Assembly (NCBI GenBank): GCA_944321945.1
Contig: CALUNE010000002.1
Span: forward strand, 124,001-188,000
Reading direction: 5' to 3'
DNA: 64,000 nucleotides
From: an uncultured Alistipes sp.
GTDB lineage: Bacteria > Bacteroidota > Bacteroidia > Bacteroidales > Rikenellaceae
A program made the translations under genes and the position numbers. The notes beneath the pieces were generated by a model that was not told the origin of the DNA, ran no database searches, and saw only the letters and a list, made by a program, of their open reading frames with translations. Below are positions 55,200 to 62,725 of the stretch, one piece after another; position 1 is the first letter of the stretch, and every line of letters begins with the position of its first letter.

Positions 55200-55360
55200 G
55201 GACGGGCGCGGCTTCCGGCGGGTCGGAATCCGGTCAGAACCCAACCGGTGGCCTGCCGGCGGACGGATCGCCTGGTACCGGACCGCTGTGACGGCCCGAT
55301 GTGCTTGTGGCAATCCGCATCGCCCCCCTCCCTTGCATCGTCTGAAAATTGACCCCTTGT

Positions 55361-55390
55361 GCAGACCGTTTTCGCGGTCTGCATTTTTTG
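55361..55390 (+). terminator. Terminator before obg
   Basis: GCAGACCG TTTTCG CGGTCTGC followed by ATTTTTT, about 200 bases after leuB; the likely end of the leu operon. Confidence 0.85.
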
Positions 55391-55393
55391 TAC

Positions 55394-55401
55394 TATCTTT
55401 G
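55394..55401 (+). promoter_or_regulatory. Candidate -7 element for obg
   Basis: TATCTTTG, 70 bases before the obg ATG, directly after the terminator's T run. Confidence 0.6.
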
Positions 55402-55471
55402 CAGGCGAATTCACATCCGGAACCGACATCCGAGGCTCCGGAAGTTGTGAAACCCTTTAAACACGCAGCGT

Positions 55472-56485
55472 ATGGCAGGATCGAATTTTGTGGATTACGT
55501 CAAGATATTCGCCCGTTCGGGTCACGGCGGTGCCGGCTCGGCCCACTTCCGGCGCGAGAAGTTCGTGGCCTTCGGAGGACCCGACGGCGGCGATGGCGGC
55601 AAGGGCGGCAGCATCGTGCTGGTCGGCGACCGCCAGTACTGGACGCTGATCCACCTCAAATACCAGCGCCACCAGTTTGCCGAGGACGGCGAAAACGGCT
55701 CGGGAGCCCGTTCGTCGGGCAAGGATGCCCGGGATATCGTCATCCCGGTGCCGCTGGGCACGGTGGCCCGCCGCGTGGTGGAGCATGAGGACGGTACGAC
55801 GAGTCTCGAAACGGTGGGGGAGGTGACCGCCGACGGCGAACGCCTCGTGCTGCTCAAGGGCGGCCGCGGAGGCCTCGGCAACTGGCACTTCAAGAGTGCC
55901 ACCAACCAGACGCCGCGCTATGCCCAGCCGGGCGAGGAGGGCGACGAAGGGGCCTTTGTGCTGGAGCTGAAGGTGCTGGCCGACGTCGGACTGGTGGGCT
56001 TCCCCAATGCCGGAAAATCGACCCTGCTGTCGGTCGTCTCGGCCGCCAAACCCAAGATCGCCAACTACGCCTTCACGACGCTGGAGCCGAATCTGGGCAT
56101 CGTCGAGGTGCGCGACCACAAGTCGTTCGTCATGGCCGATATCCCGGGCATCATCGAAGGGGCGCACGAAGGCCGCGGCCTCGGCACCCGCTTTCTGCGC
56201 CATATCGAACGCAACTCGGTGCTGCTGTTCATGATCCCGGCTGACAGCGACGACATTTGCCGCGATTACGAGATTCTGCTGGGCGAACTGACGCAGTATA
56301 ACCCCGAACTTCTTGACAAGCAGCGTCTTCTGGCCGTGACGAAGTGTGATATGCTCGACGACGAACTGATTGCGCAGATGCGTTCGCACCTGCCCGAGGG
56401 CATCCCGTCGATCTTCATTTCGTCGGTTTCGGGCCTGAATATCCAGCAGCTGAAAGACATGCTCTGGGAGGCCCTTCAACGATAG
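55472..56485 (+). CDS. obg: GTPase Obg (CgtA)
   Basis: 337 residues. Essential GTPase in 50S assembly and stress response. The glycine-rich Obg domain covers about 1-158 ([55 protein letters not shown]). The G domain has [12 protein letters not shown] (near 171), the switch [28 protein letters not shown] (near 216) and TKCDM (near 290). No extra C-terminal domain is present, as is usual in Bacteroidetes. It has its own promoter and is followed by convergent DUF5689 genes. Confidence 0.97.
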   Translation: MAGSNFVDYVKIFARSGHGGAGSAHFRREKFVAFGGPDGGDGGKGGSIVLVGDRQYWTLIHLKYQRHQFAEDGENGSGARSSGKDARDIVIPVPLGTVARRVVEHEDGTTSLETVGEVTADGERLVLLKGGRGGLGNWHFKSATNQTPRYAQPGEEGDEGAFVLELKVLADVGLVGFPNAGKSTLLSVVSAAKPKIANYAFTTLEPNLGIVEVRDHKSFVMADIPGIIEGAHEGRGLGTRFLRHIERNSVLLFMIPADSDDICRDYEILLGELTQYNPELLDKQRLLAVTKCDMLDDELIAQMRSHLPEGIPSIFISSVSGLNIQQLKDMLWEALQR

Positions 56486-56538
56486 GGCGCTCGTCTCCGG
56501 ACGTCGCGGGAGCTTCGGCGGCCTCTTTCATCCATCGG

Positions 56539-57312
56539 TCAGCGCTGACTTTCGCTCGGGAATTCCATTTCATGGAAGGTGACGCGCAGCGAAAACTTTC
56601 CGCCGAAGTAGTCGATTACTCCGGTGAGAGATCCCATCCCTTCCGGCAACGTCTCCGTCGCATAGCTGCAACCGCGGTAGGTCCTCACCGTGAATCGATT
56701 GCCGTTCGTGTCGACGATTTCCCGCTCGGTGGTTGTCACTCGTCCGGTTTCGGGGTCCGTATCACACCAGTGCGCGCCGGATTCGACGAAGCGGACATTG
56801 CGGAAGCGGACGCGGGTGTCGATGTGCTCACTCGTCACCTCCCCGAATGTCAGATCGCGGGAACGGGGCGGGGTTTCGCTCTGTCCCAGCATACGGACGT
56901 AGCGGTCGATCTCTTCGGCCGGTATGGTGGTGTTCCCGTATGGGTCGGGAGCTGCTCCGAGTTCGATTTTTCCGCCGTAGTCGCGGAGTACGAGCCCGTT
57001 GCACCGCACTTCGACTTCAGTCCCGAAGGAGAACCGTTCGGCCAGATTTTCGCCTTCAAGGGCAACGGAGATCCCGCCGCTCGGATCCTGAATCATGATT
57101 TCGCGGTCAAACTCTCCGTAAAGATCGTTGGCCACGACCTGTCCCCGAATGATTGCATCGCGGGTGACGGTGACACTTGTCCGGCCGTCGCACAGGGTCT
57201 TCAGACCGGCGATCGAAAGCCGGGATTCCGCGGGAACCTCGCCGAAGTCGGCCGTTGATGCAAGGTCGCAGCCAACGGCGAGCAGCAGACTAATATACGC
57301 AATCCCCCTCAT
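56539..57312 (-). CDS. DUF5689 lipoprotein (second of tandem pair)
   Basis: 257 residues. Short lipoprotein signal (YISLLLAVGC, Cys 15). DUF5689-like body: an OB-fold-like domain around AIIRGQVVANDLYGEFDREI with MIQDPSGGISVALEG, then GTEVEVRCNGLVLRDYGGKI, and a C-terminal part with LTGVIDYFGGKFSLRVTF. Proteins of this type are found on the Bacteroidetes cell surface, often with endonuclease or lamin-tail domains, and probably bind a ligand. No catalytic residues are visible. Its start lies 23 bases inside the end of the previous gene, which encodes a paralogue. Confidence 0.8.
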   Translation of the reverse strand: MRGIAYISLLLAVGCDLASTADFGEVPAESRLSIAGLKTLCDGRTSVTVTRDAIIRGQVVANDLYGEFDREIMIQDPSGGISVALEGENLAERFSFGTEVEVRCNGLVLRDYGGKIELGAAPDPYGNTTIPAEEIDRYVRMLGQSETPPRSRDLTFGEVTSEHIDTRVRFRNVRFVESGAHWCDTDPETGRVTTTEREIVDTNGNRFTVRTYRGCSYATETLPEGMGSLTGVIDYFGGKFSLRVTFHEMEFPSESQR

Positions 57313-58093
57313 CGCGCAATTTGAGCAGAAAACGCCCGTCGCCCGAGGCGTCGTATTGAAGAATGCCGGTCAGTGAGACGGTCTGTTCGGGAATCTCTTC
57401 GTCGGCGAAATCGGCATACGTGCGGACGTAGGTGTAGATGCGATTTCCCTCCTGATCGACGAAACAGCGGTATCCGCTCCACTGCCGGTTTCCGGAGATT
57501 TCGGGCTGATGGAGAAGCCCCGTGATGCGGACAAGCGTACCGCACCGTTCCGCAGTCAGTTCGGGGATTGTCAGGGAAGCCGGTACGGGTTCCTCGAGCT
57601 TTTCCGAGCAACGGGCGATCACCCGGTCGAGAGCGGCCCGCGAACCGAGATAGTCGACCTCATAGCCGCTGCCGGCATCGGGGCGGTTGCCGACCTGCAG
57701 GACGCCGAGCCTTTCGGCCAGGGTGAGACCTCCGAGGTGGACCGTCACCCGGCATCCGATCGGGAAGTCGTTGTGCAGCTGATCGATCCCGGCCAGGATC
57801 TCCAGTGCGGCCCCGTCCTGTTCGATGCAGAGCGTGCGATAGAAGTTTCCGGCCCGGTCCGACGTGGTGACCAGCCCCTTGACGGTGATATCATCGGGTA
57901 TGGTGGTGGGTGTTCCGGTGAAAATTTTTCTGATGTGGGCGATGAGTTCCGTAGCGGGTTCTTGCGACTCTTCGGGTTGCGGGGTTCCGAACCGTGAGTC
58001 GTAGCACGCCGTCGCACATGGAATGGAGATCGCCAGGAGCAGGGCCCTGGCGATCCGTCGTAGAGGCGTTCTGATGCTGTTTCTCAAACTCAT
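57290..58093 (-). CDS. DUF5689 lipoprotein (first of tandem pair)
   Basis: 267 residues. Signal region RIARALLLAISIPCATAC with lipidated Cys 30 most likely. Same plan as the next gene: an OB-like domain with DDITVKGLVTTSDRAGNFYR and LCIEQDGAALEIL, then GCRVTVHLGGLTLAERLGVL, and a closing VSLTGILQYDASGDGRFLL. The two are paralogues in tandem, diverged to low identity but with shared motif order. Transcribed leftward between obg and serB. Function unknown. Confidence 0.8.
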   Translation of the reverse strand: MSLRNSIRTPLRRIARALLLAISIPCATACYDSRFGTPQPEESQEPATELIAHIRKIFTGTPTTIPDDITVKGLVTTSDRAGNFYRTLCIEQDGAALEILAGIDQLHNDFPIGCRVTVHLGGLTLAERLGVLQVGNRPDAGSGYEVDYLGSRAALDRVIARCSEKLEEPVPASLTIPELTAERCGTLVRITGLLHQPEISGNRQWSGYRCFVDQEGNRIYTYVRTYADFADEEIPEQTVSLTGILQYDASGDGRFLLKLRDEGDCVY

Positions 58094-58139
58094 GATTTCC
58101 GGATAGGGTGGTCCGGGGCAGGCTGTGGAAGGCGGCCGG

Positions 58140-59363
58140 TCACGCCTCGATGCGTGAATCCTTCAGCCCGAGGAAGTAGAGGATTCCGTCGAGGCCGATG
58201 GTCGAGATCGACTGTCGGGCCGTGGCCTTGACCTTGGGTTTGGCGTGGAAGGCGATGCCCAGACCGGCCAGGTTGAGCATCGGCAGGTCGTTGGCTCCGT
58301 CGCCGACGGCCACCGACTGCGCGATGTTGATCGATTCGAACTGGCAGAGCAGCCGCAGCAGTTCGGCCTTGCGGCGGCCGTCGACCACCTCGCCGACGTA
58401 ACGGCCCGTAAGGTGTCCGTTTTCGATTTCGAGTTCGTTGGCGTAGACGTAGTCGAAGCCGTATTTCTGGCGGAGGTAGTTGCCGAAGTAGGTGAATCCG
58501 CCCGAGAGGATGGCGGTTTTGTAGCCGACGCGCTTGAGGATGGTCATCATGCGTTCGAGCCCCTCGGTGATGGGTAGGTTGCGGGCGATGTCCTCCATGA
58601 CCGAGACGTCGAGCCCCTTGAGCAGGGCGACGCGGCGCGTGAAGCTTTCGCGGAAGTCGATTTCGCCGCGCATGGCGCTGGCCGTGATTTCGCGGACCTG
58701 CTCTCCGACGCCGGCCCGTTCGGCCAGTTCGTCGATCACCTCGGTTTCGATGAGCGTCGAATCCATGTCGAAGCAGATCAGACGCCGGCTGCGGCGGTAG
58801 ATGTCGTCCTTCTGGAACGAGACGTCGAGGCCGATCTCCGAGAGGTTCATGAATCCTTCGTGCATGGTGCTTCGCTCCTGGTCGGTGAGTGATCCGCGCA
58901 CGGAGAGTTCGATGCAGGATTTGGCGGCTCGGTTGTCCTCCTTGAGGGGCATGCGGCCCGTCAGACGCTTGATGGCGTCGATGTTCAGACCGTGTTCGGC
59001 GACGACCTTTGTCACTTCGGCGATGTGGCGGGCGGTGACCGTGCGTCCGAGCAGCGTGATGATGTATCGGTTTTTGCCCTGACGGCTCACCCAGTCGTTG
59101 TACTTCTCCTCGGAGATGGGGGTGAAGCGGATCATCACGCCCAGCTCCGAAGCCTTGAACAGAAGCTCCTTCATGATGAATCCCGATTTGTCGGCCGTGG
59201 TCTTGATCAGGATTCCGAGTGTGAGCGACTGGTGGATGTTGGCCTGGCCGATGTCGAGGATGAAGGCGTCGTAGCGGGCGAGGATCTCGGTGAGCGACGA
59301 GGTCATGCCGGGCTTGTCTTCGCCGGAGATGTTTATCTGAATGATTTCGACGTTGTTCTGCAT
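58140..59363 (-). CDS. serB: Phosphoserine phosphatase with N-terminal ACT domains
   Basis: 407 residues from ATG 59363; an upstream ATG (59396) is too close to the -7 element at 59407. It removes phosphate from phosphoserine, the last step of serine synthesis. Residues about 1-180 hold two ACT-type domains (IIQINISGEDKPGMTSSLTE; YIITLLGRTVTARHIAEVTK), expected to sense an amino acid. The HAD phosphatase follows with the nucleophile in LICFDMDSTLIETEVIDELA (near 198), SGGFTYFGNYL and VAVGDGANDLPML near the end. The size is that of the long ACT-SerB form found in many bacteria. Confidence 0.95.
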   Translation of the reverse strand: MQNNVEIIQINISGEDKPGMTSSLTEILARYDAFILDIGQANIHQSLTLGILIKTTADKSGFIMKELLFKASELGVMIRFTPISEEKYNDWVSRQGKNRYIITLLGRTVTARHIAEVTKVVAEHGLNIDAIKRLTGRMPLKEDNRAAKSCIELSVRGSLTDQERSTMHEGFMNLSEIGLDVSFQKDDIYRRSRRLICFDMDSTLIETEVIDELAERAGVGEQVREITASAMRGEIDFRESFTRRVALLKGLDVSVMEDIARNLPITEGLERMMTILKRVGYKTAILSGGFTYFGNYLRQKYGFDYVYANELEIENGHLTGRYVGEVVDGRRKAELLRLLCQFESINIAQSVAVGDGANDLPMLNLAGLGIAFHAKPKVKATARQSISTIGLDGILYFLGLKDSRIEA

Positions 59364-59406
59364 GGTTCCGCTGAATGGATTTTGGGGTTTGGGCAAAAAG
59401 CGTAGA

Positions 59407-59414
59407 CAAAGTTA
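59407..59414 (-). promoter_or_regulatory. Candidate -7 element for serB
   Basis: Minus-strand TAACTTTG, 44 bases before the chosen serB start. Confidence 0.55.
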
Positions 59415-59436
59415 ATAAAGTTCTGCTTTTTTTGGT

Positions 59437-59444
59437 TATTTTTG
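59437..59444 (+). promoter_or_regulatory. Candidate -7 element for the MscS gene
   Basis: TATTTTTG, 82 bases before the MscS ATG. It is divergent from, and only 22 bases away from, the serB element. Confidence 0.5.
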
Positions 59445-59525
59445 CAGGTAAAATGGTGATTCCCGCGGGTAAAATGAGCTTCTGGAGGCATTTTTGCGGG
59501 TAGAGGCGTAAAACAACGAGAAGTT

Positions 59526-60449
59526 ATGTGGAGATTCCTTGCGGCTTTTGCAGCCGAAGAACCGGCCGGACCGCTGATCGTGCCGGACAGCATTCAGAAG
59601 GCGAACTTCGCCCAGACGGTCAACCGACTGATGAATCTGGATTTCAGCCAGGTGGCGCAGAATCTGCTGTCGGAAGCACTGTGGGTGGTCATCAAGATCG
59701 TCATCGCACTGGTCATCTATTATATCGGACGCTGGCTGATGCGGCGTCTGGTGCGGCTGATCGACGTGGCGATGGAGCATCGCAAGGTGGATCTTTCGCT
59801 GCGGGCCTTCACGCGGAGCTCCGTGCGGGCGATCTTCACACTGCTGCTGGTGCTGATCGTCGTCTCGACGCTCGGTGTGAACGTCACCTCGCTCATCGCC
59901 GTGGCTTCGGCCGCCACGCTGGCCATCGGTATGGCATTGAGCGGTACGGCGCAAAACTTTGCCGGCGGCGTGATGATCCTCGTGATGAAACCCTACCGCG
60001 TGGGCGACTACATCTCGGCCCAGGGCCAGTCGGGTACGGTGCGCGAGATCAAACTCTTCTCGACGGTCATCACCACCAACGACAACCAGACGATCTACAT
60101 CCCGAACAACTCGATCGCCACGGCCATCATCGACAACTACACGACGGCCGACGACCGGCGTGTGGACTGGACGGTGGGGATCTCCTACGGTGACGACGTG
60201 GATGTGGCGCGTCAGACGATTCTGGCCATGCTGACGGCCGATCCGCGGATTCATCAGGATCCGGCTCCGGTGGTCTGGGTGGCGGCACTGGCCGACAGCT
60301 CGGTGAATCTGACCATCCGGGCGTGGACGGCCAATGCGGACTATTGGACCGTCTTTTACGAATACAACGAACGTTTCTACAAGGAACTTCCCCGGGCGGG
60401 AATCAGCTTCCCCTTCCCGCAGATGGATGTCCATGTGAAGAATGAATAG
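59526..60449 (+). CDS. Small-conductance mechanosensitive channel (MscS family)
   Basis: 307 residues with three membrane helices: ALWVVIKIVIALVIYYIGRW (about 51-70), SSVRAIFTLLLVLIVVSTLG (about 98-117) and the pore helix ASAATLAIGMALSGTAQNF (about 128-146), with the Ala/Gly pattern of MscS TM3. The beta domain follows (MILVMKPYRVGDYISAQGQS; YIPNNSIATAIIDNY). It opens under membrane tension to let solutes out during osmotic downshock. Probably first of a run with the DUF5606 gene (42-base gap) and mgsA. Confidence 0.93.
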   Translation: MWRFLAAFAAEEPAGPLIVPDSIQKANFAQTVNRLMNLDFSQVAQNLLSEALWVVIKIVIALVIYYIGRWLMRRLVRLIDVAMEHRKVDLSLRAFTRSSVRAIFTLLLVLIVVSTLGVNVTSLIAVASAATLAIGMALSGTAQNFAGGVMILVMKPYRVGDYISAQGQSGTVREIKLFSTVITTNDNQTIYIPNNSIATAIIDNYTTADDRRVDWTVGISYGDDVDVARQTILAMLTADPRIHQDPAPVVWVAALADSSVNLTIRAWTANADYWTVFYEYNERFYKELPRAGISFPFPQMDVHVKNE

Positions 60450-60491
60450 TCAAACCGGATTTTCGAACCTAATCAACATCAAGAAGAAACT

Positions 60492-60929
60492 ATGGAACTG
60501 AAAGAGATTCTGGCCATTTCGGGCCAACCCGGACTGTATAAATATGTGGCGCAGTCGACGCGCGGCGTGATCGTGGAGTCGCTGCTGGACGGTCATCGGA
60601 TGAATGCTTCGGCAAGTGCGCGGGTGAGCGCCCTGTCCGACATTTCGATGTTCACCGAGGGGGATGACATCGCGCTTGCCGATGTCTTCACGCGCATCTA
60701 CGCGCATACGGGCGGCAAGGAGGCCATCAGCCCCAAGTCGACGCCCGAACAGCTCAAGGCGGCCTTTGCCGAGGTGTTGCCCGAGTATGACCGCGATCGG
60801 GTGCACGTCTCGGACATCAAGAAGTGCTTTGCGTGGTACAACATCCTCGTCGGTGCGGGCTTTACGGAGTTCAAGCTCCCGAGCGAGGAGGGCGAAGCCG
60901 CTTCCGTCGAGGAACCCGAAACCAAGTAA
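60492..60929 (+). CDS. DUF5606 family protein
   Basis: 145 residues, cytoplasmic. The N-terminal MELKEILAISGQPGLYKYVA with STRGVIVESLLDGHRMNA is the DUF5606 pattern. The middle has FTEGDDIALADVFTRIYAHT and the C-terminal half DVSDIKKCFAWYNILVGAGF-like helices (VSDIKKCFAWYNILV), ending in an acidic tail. The family is confined to Bacteroidetes and its function is unknown. Its place between an MscS channel and methylglyoxal synthase is the only context. Confidence 0.9.
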   Translation: MELKEILAISGQPGLYKYVAQSTRGVIVESLLDGHRMNASASARVSALSDISMFTEGDDIALADVFTRIYAHTGGKEAISPKSTPEQLKAAFAEVLPEYDRDRVHVSDIKKCFAWYNILVGAGFTEFKLPSEEGEAASVEEPETK

Positions 60930-60982
60930 AGACGAAGATTCGACCGAACCGGTATCGGTTCAATCATTAAAACAGAGGGGAT

Positions 60983-61471
60983 ATGGAAAAACATTCGAAA
61001 GTGTTGGCCCTGGTTGCGCACGACAACATGAAGCGCGACCTGGCGGAATGGGTGGACTGGAACAGCGAAAAGCTGAGCCGTCATCACCTGGTGTGTACGG
61101 GAACGACGGGCAAAATGGTGGAGCGTACGCTCCGTGCCCATCATGCGGAACGGGAAACAGCCGAAAATCCGGCTCCCGAATTGGAAATTACGCTTTTGAA
61201 ATCGGGTCCGCTCGGCGGTGACCAGCAGCTGGGCTCGCTGATTGCCGACGGAAAGATCCATGCCCTGATCTTCTTCTGGGATCCGATGTCGGCACAGCCG
61301 CACGACGTCGACGTGAAAGCCTTGCTGCGTGTGGCAACGTTGTATAATGTTCCGACGGCGATCAACCGGTCGTCGGCCGACTTCCTGATCTCGTCGCCGC
61401 TCTTCGAGGACGAAAACTACAAACCGGTGGTCAAGGACTACAAGGCCTATATCGAGCGGGTGCTGTTGTAA
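60983..61471 (+). CDS. mgsA: Methylglyoxal synthase
   Basis: 162 residues. It converts dihydroxyacetone phosphate to methylglyoxal plus phosphate, a bypass used when sugar phosphates build up. Motifs: VLALVAHDNMKRDLAEWVDW (near 7), the phosphate-binding LVCTGTTGKMVE (near 36), the catalytic Asp in SGPLGGDQQLG (near 80), and FFWDPMSAQPHDVDVKALLR (near 97). The insertion AERETAENPAPELEIT is a little longer than in E. coli MgsA. It has a clear terminator after it and may share a transcript with the two genes upstream. Confidence 0.97.
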   Translation: MEKHSKVLALVAHDNMKRDLAEWVDWNSEKLSRHHLVCTGTTGKMVERTLRAHHAERETAENPAPELEITLLKSGPLGGDQQLGSLIADGKIHALIFFWDPMSAQPHDVDVKALLRVATLYNVPTAINRSSADFLISSPLFEDENYKPVVKDYKAYIERVLL

Positions 61472-61516
61472 GGGCAGCGGCACGGTTCGGGTGGGGGATC
61501 GTTCCTCCCGGTGCAG

Positions 61517-61549
61517 AAAAGCCGTCTCCTGCAGAGGAGGCGGCTTTTT
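61517..61549 (+). terminator. Terminator of mgsA
   Basis: AAAAGCCGTCTCCT GCAG AGGAGGCGGCTTTTT: a 14-pair stem with one mismatch and a T run, 46 bases after the mgsA stop. Confidence 0.88.
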
Positions 61550-61702
61550 GGTGTGAAAGGGCGGAGGTGCCGGGGCCGGCCGTGCGTCCTGCGGGACAAC
61601 GGCCGAGGTTGCGGCCGGGCGAAATGGATCTGTTGCGACGGGAGACGGCACGCCGTGGTCCGATTGGCTTTGGCGTGTCGGGGCGGGATCTCCTCCTTGA
61701 CG

Positions 61703-62725
61703 TCAGAGATCGTGCGAAAGCGGTGCCGGAACGGCTCCCGACAGATCGTATCCGCCCCAACGTTCGGCGATGTAGTCGAGCGTTGCGAAGAGTTCGTCGA
61801 TGTCGAGCGAGGTGACCAGTTTCAACCGTGTCTGCTTGAAATCGGGCAGCCCCTTGAAGTAGTTGGTCAGGTGGCGCCGCATTTCGAGAATTCCGACGTG
61901 ATCACCCTTGATTTCGAGTGATTTGCGCAGATGTTCCTTGGCGATGGCGACCCGCTCCACGACCGACGGCTGGGGCAGGACCTCGCCCGTGGCGAGATAG
62001 TGCTTCACTTCGCGGAAGATCCAGGGACGACCGTAGGTGGCGCGGCCGATCATCACGCCGTCGACGCCGTAGCGGTCGAACATTTCGCGGGCTTTGGGCC
62101 CCGAATCGACGTCGCCGTTTCCGATGATCGGGATATGAATCCGGGGATTGTTCTTCACGGCGCCGATCAGTGTCCAGTCGGCTTCGCCGCGGTACATTTG
62201 GGCACGTGTGCGGCCGTGAATCGTCAGGGCGGCGATGCCGACATCCTGCAGACGGAGGGCGATCTCCTCGATGTTTTTCGAGTTGTCGTCCCATCCCAGG
62301 CGGGTCTTGACCGTCACGGGGGTATGGACGGCGCGGACGATCTGGCGCGTCATTTCGACCATCAGATCCGGCGTGCGCATCATGCCTGAACCGGCGCCGC
62401 GGCCGGCGATCTTCTTCACCGGGCATCCGAAGTTGATGTCGATGATGTCGGGTCGGGCGGCTTCGGCCATGCGGGCGGCCTCGACCATGGGTTCGATCAG
62501 ATGGCCGTAGATCTGGATGCCGACGGGGCGTTCGGCGTCGTCGATTTCGAGCTTTTTGAGCGATTTGGCGGCGTCGCGGATCAGACCGTCCGAGGAGATG
62601 AACTCCGTGTAGACGACATCGGCGCCGAAGCGTTTGCACATGTAGCGGAACGAAGGATCGGTGACGTCCTCCATCGGAGCCAGCAGCAGCGGCCGTTCTC
62701 CGAGATCAATATCGGCGATTTTCAT
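61703..62725 (-). CDS. tRNA-dihydrouridine synthase (DusB-like)
   Basis: 340 residues from ATG 62725. FMN enzyme that reduces uridines in the tRNA D loop. Motifs: LLAPMEDVTDPSFRYMCKRF (near 14-33), IQIYGHLIEPM, DINFGCPVKKIAGRGAGSGM (near 97, with the conserved Cys), VTVKTRLGWDD near 143, TIHGRTRAQMYRGEADW near 172, and IGNGDVDSG with GVMIGRATYGRPWIFREV (FMN phosphate site). Its start overlaps the stop of the CorC-like gene by four bases (ATGA), so translation of the two is coupled. The extension of the frame upstream is only the overlap region. Confidence 0.94.
   Translation of the reverse strand: MKIADIDLGERPLLLAPMEDVTDPSFRYMCKRFGADVVYTEFISSDGLIRDAAKSLKKLEIDDAERPVGIQIYGHLIEPMVEAARMAEAARPDIIDINFGCPVKKIAGRGAGSGMMRTPDLMVEMTRQIVRAVHTPVTVKTRLGWDDNSKNIEEIALRLQDVGIAALTIHGRTRAQMYRGEADWTLIGAVKNNPRIHIPIIGNGDVDSGPKAREMFDRYGVDGVMIGRATYGRPWIFREVKHYLATGEVLPQPSVVERVAIAKEHLRKSLEIKGDHVGILEMRRHLTNYFKGLPDFKQTRLKLVTSLDIDELFATLDYIAERWGGYDLSGAVPAPLSHDL

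Larger units (their letters stand above)
55160..55471. other. Spacer between leuB and obg
   Basis: 312 bases with most of the tandem repeat, GC-rich non-coding DNA, a terminator and the obg promoter element. No credible gene. Confidence 0.6.
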
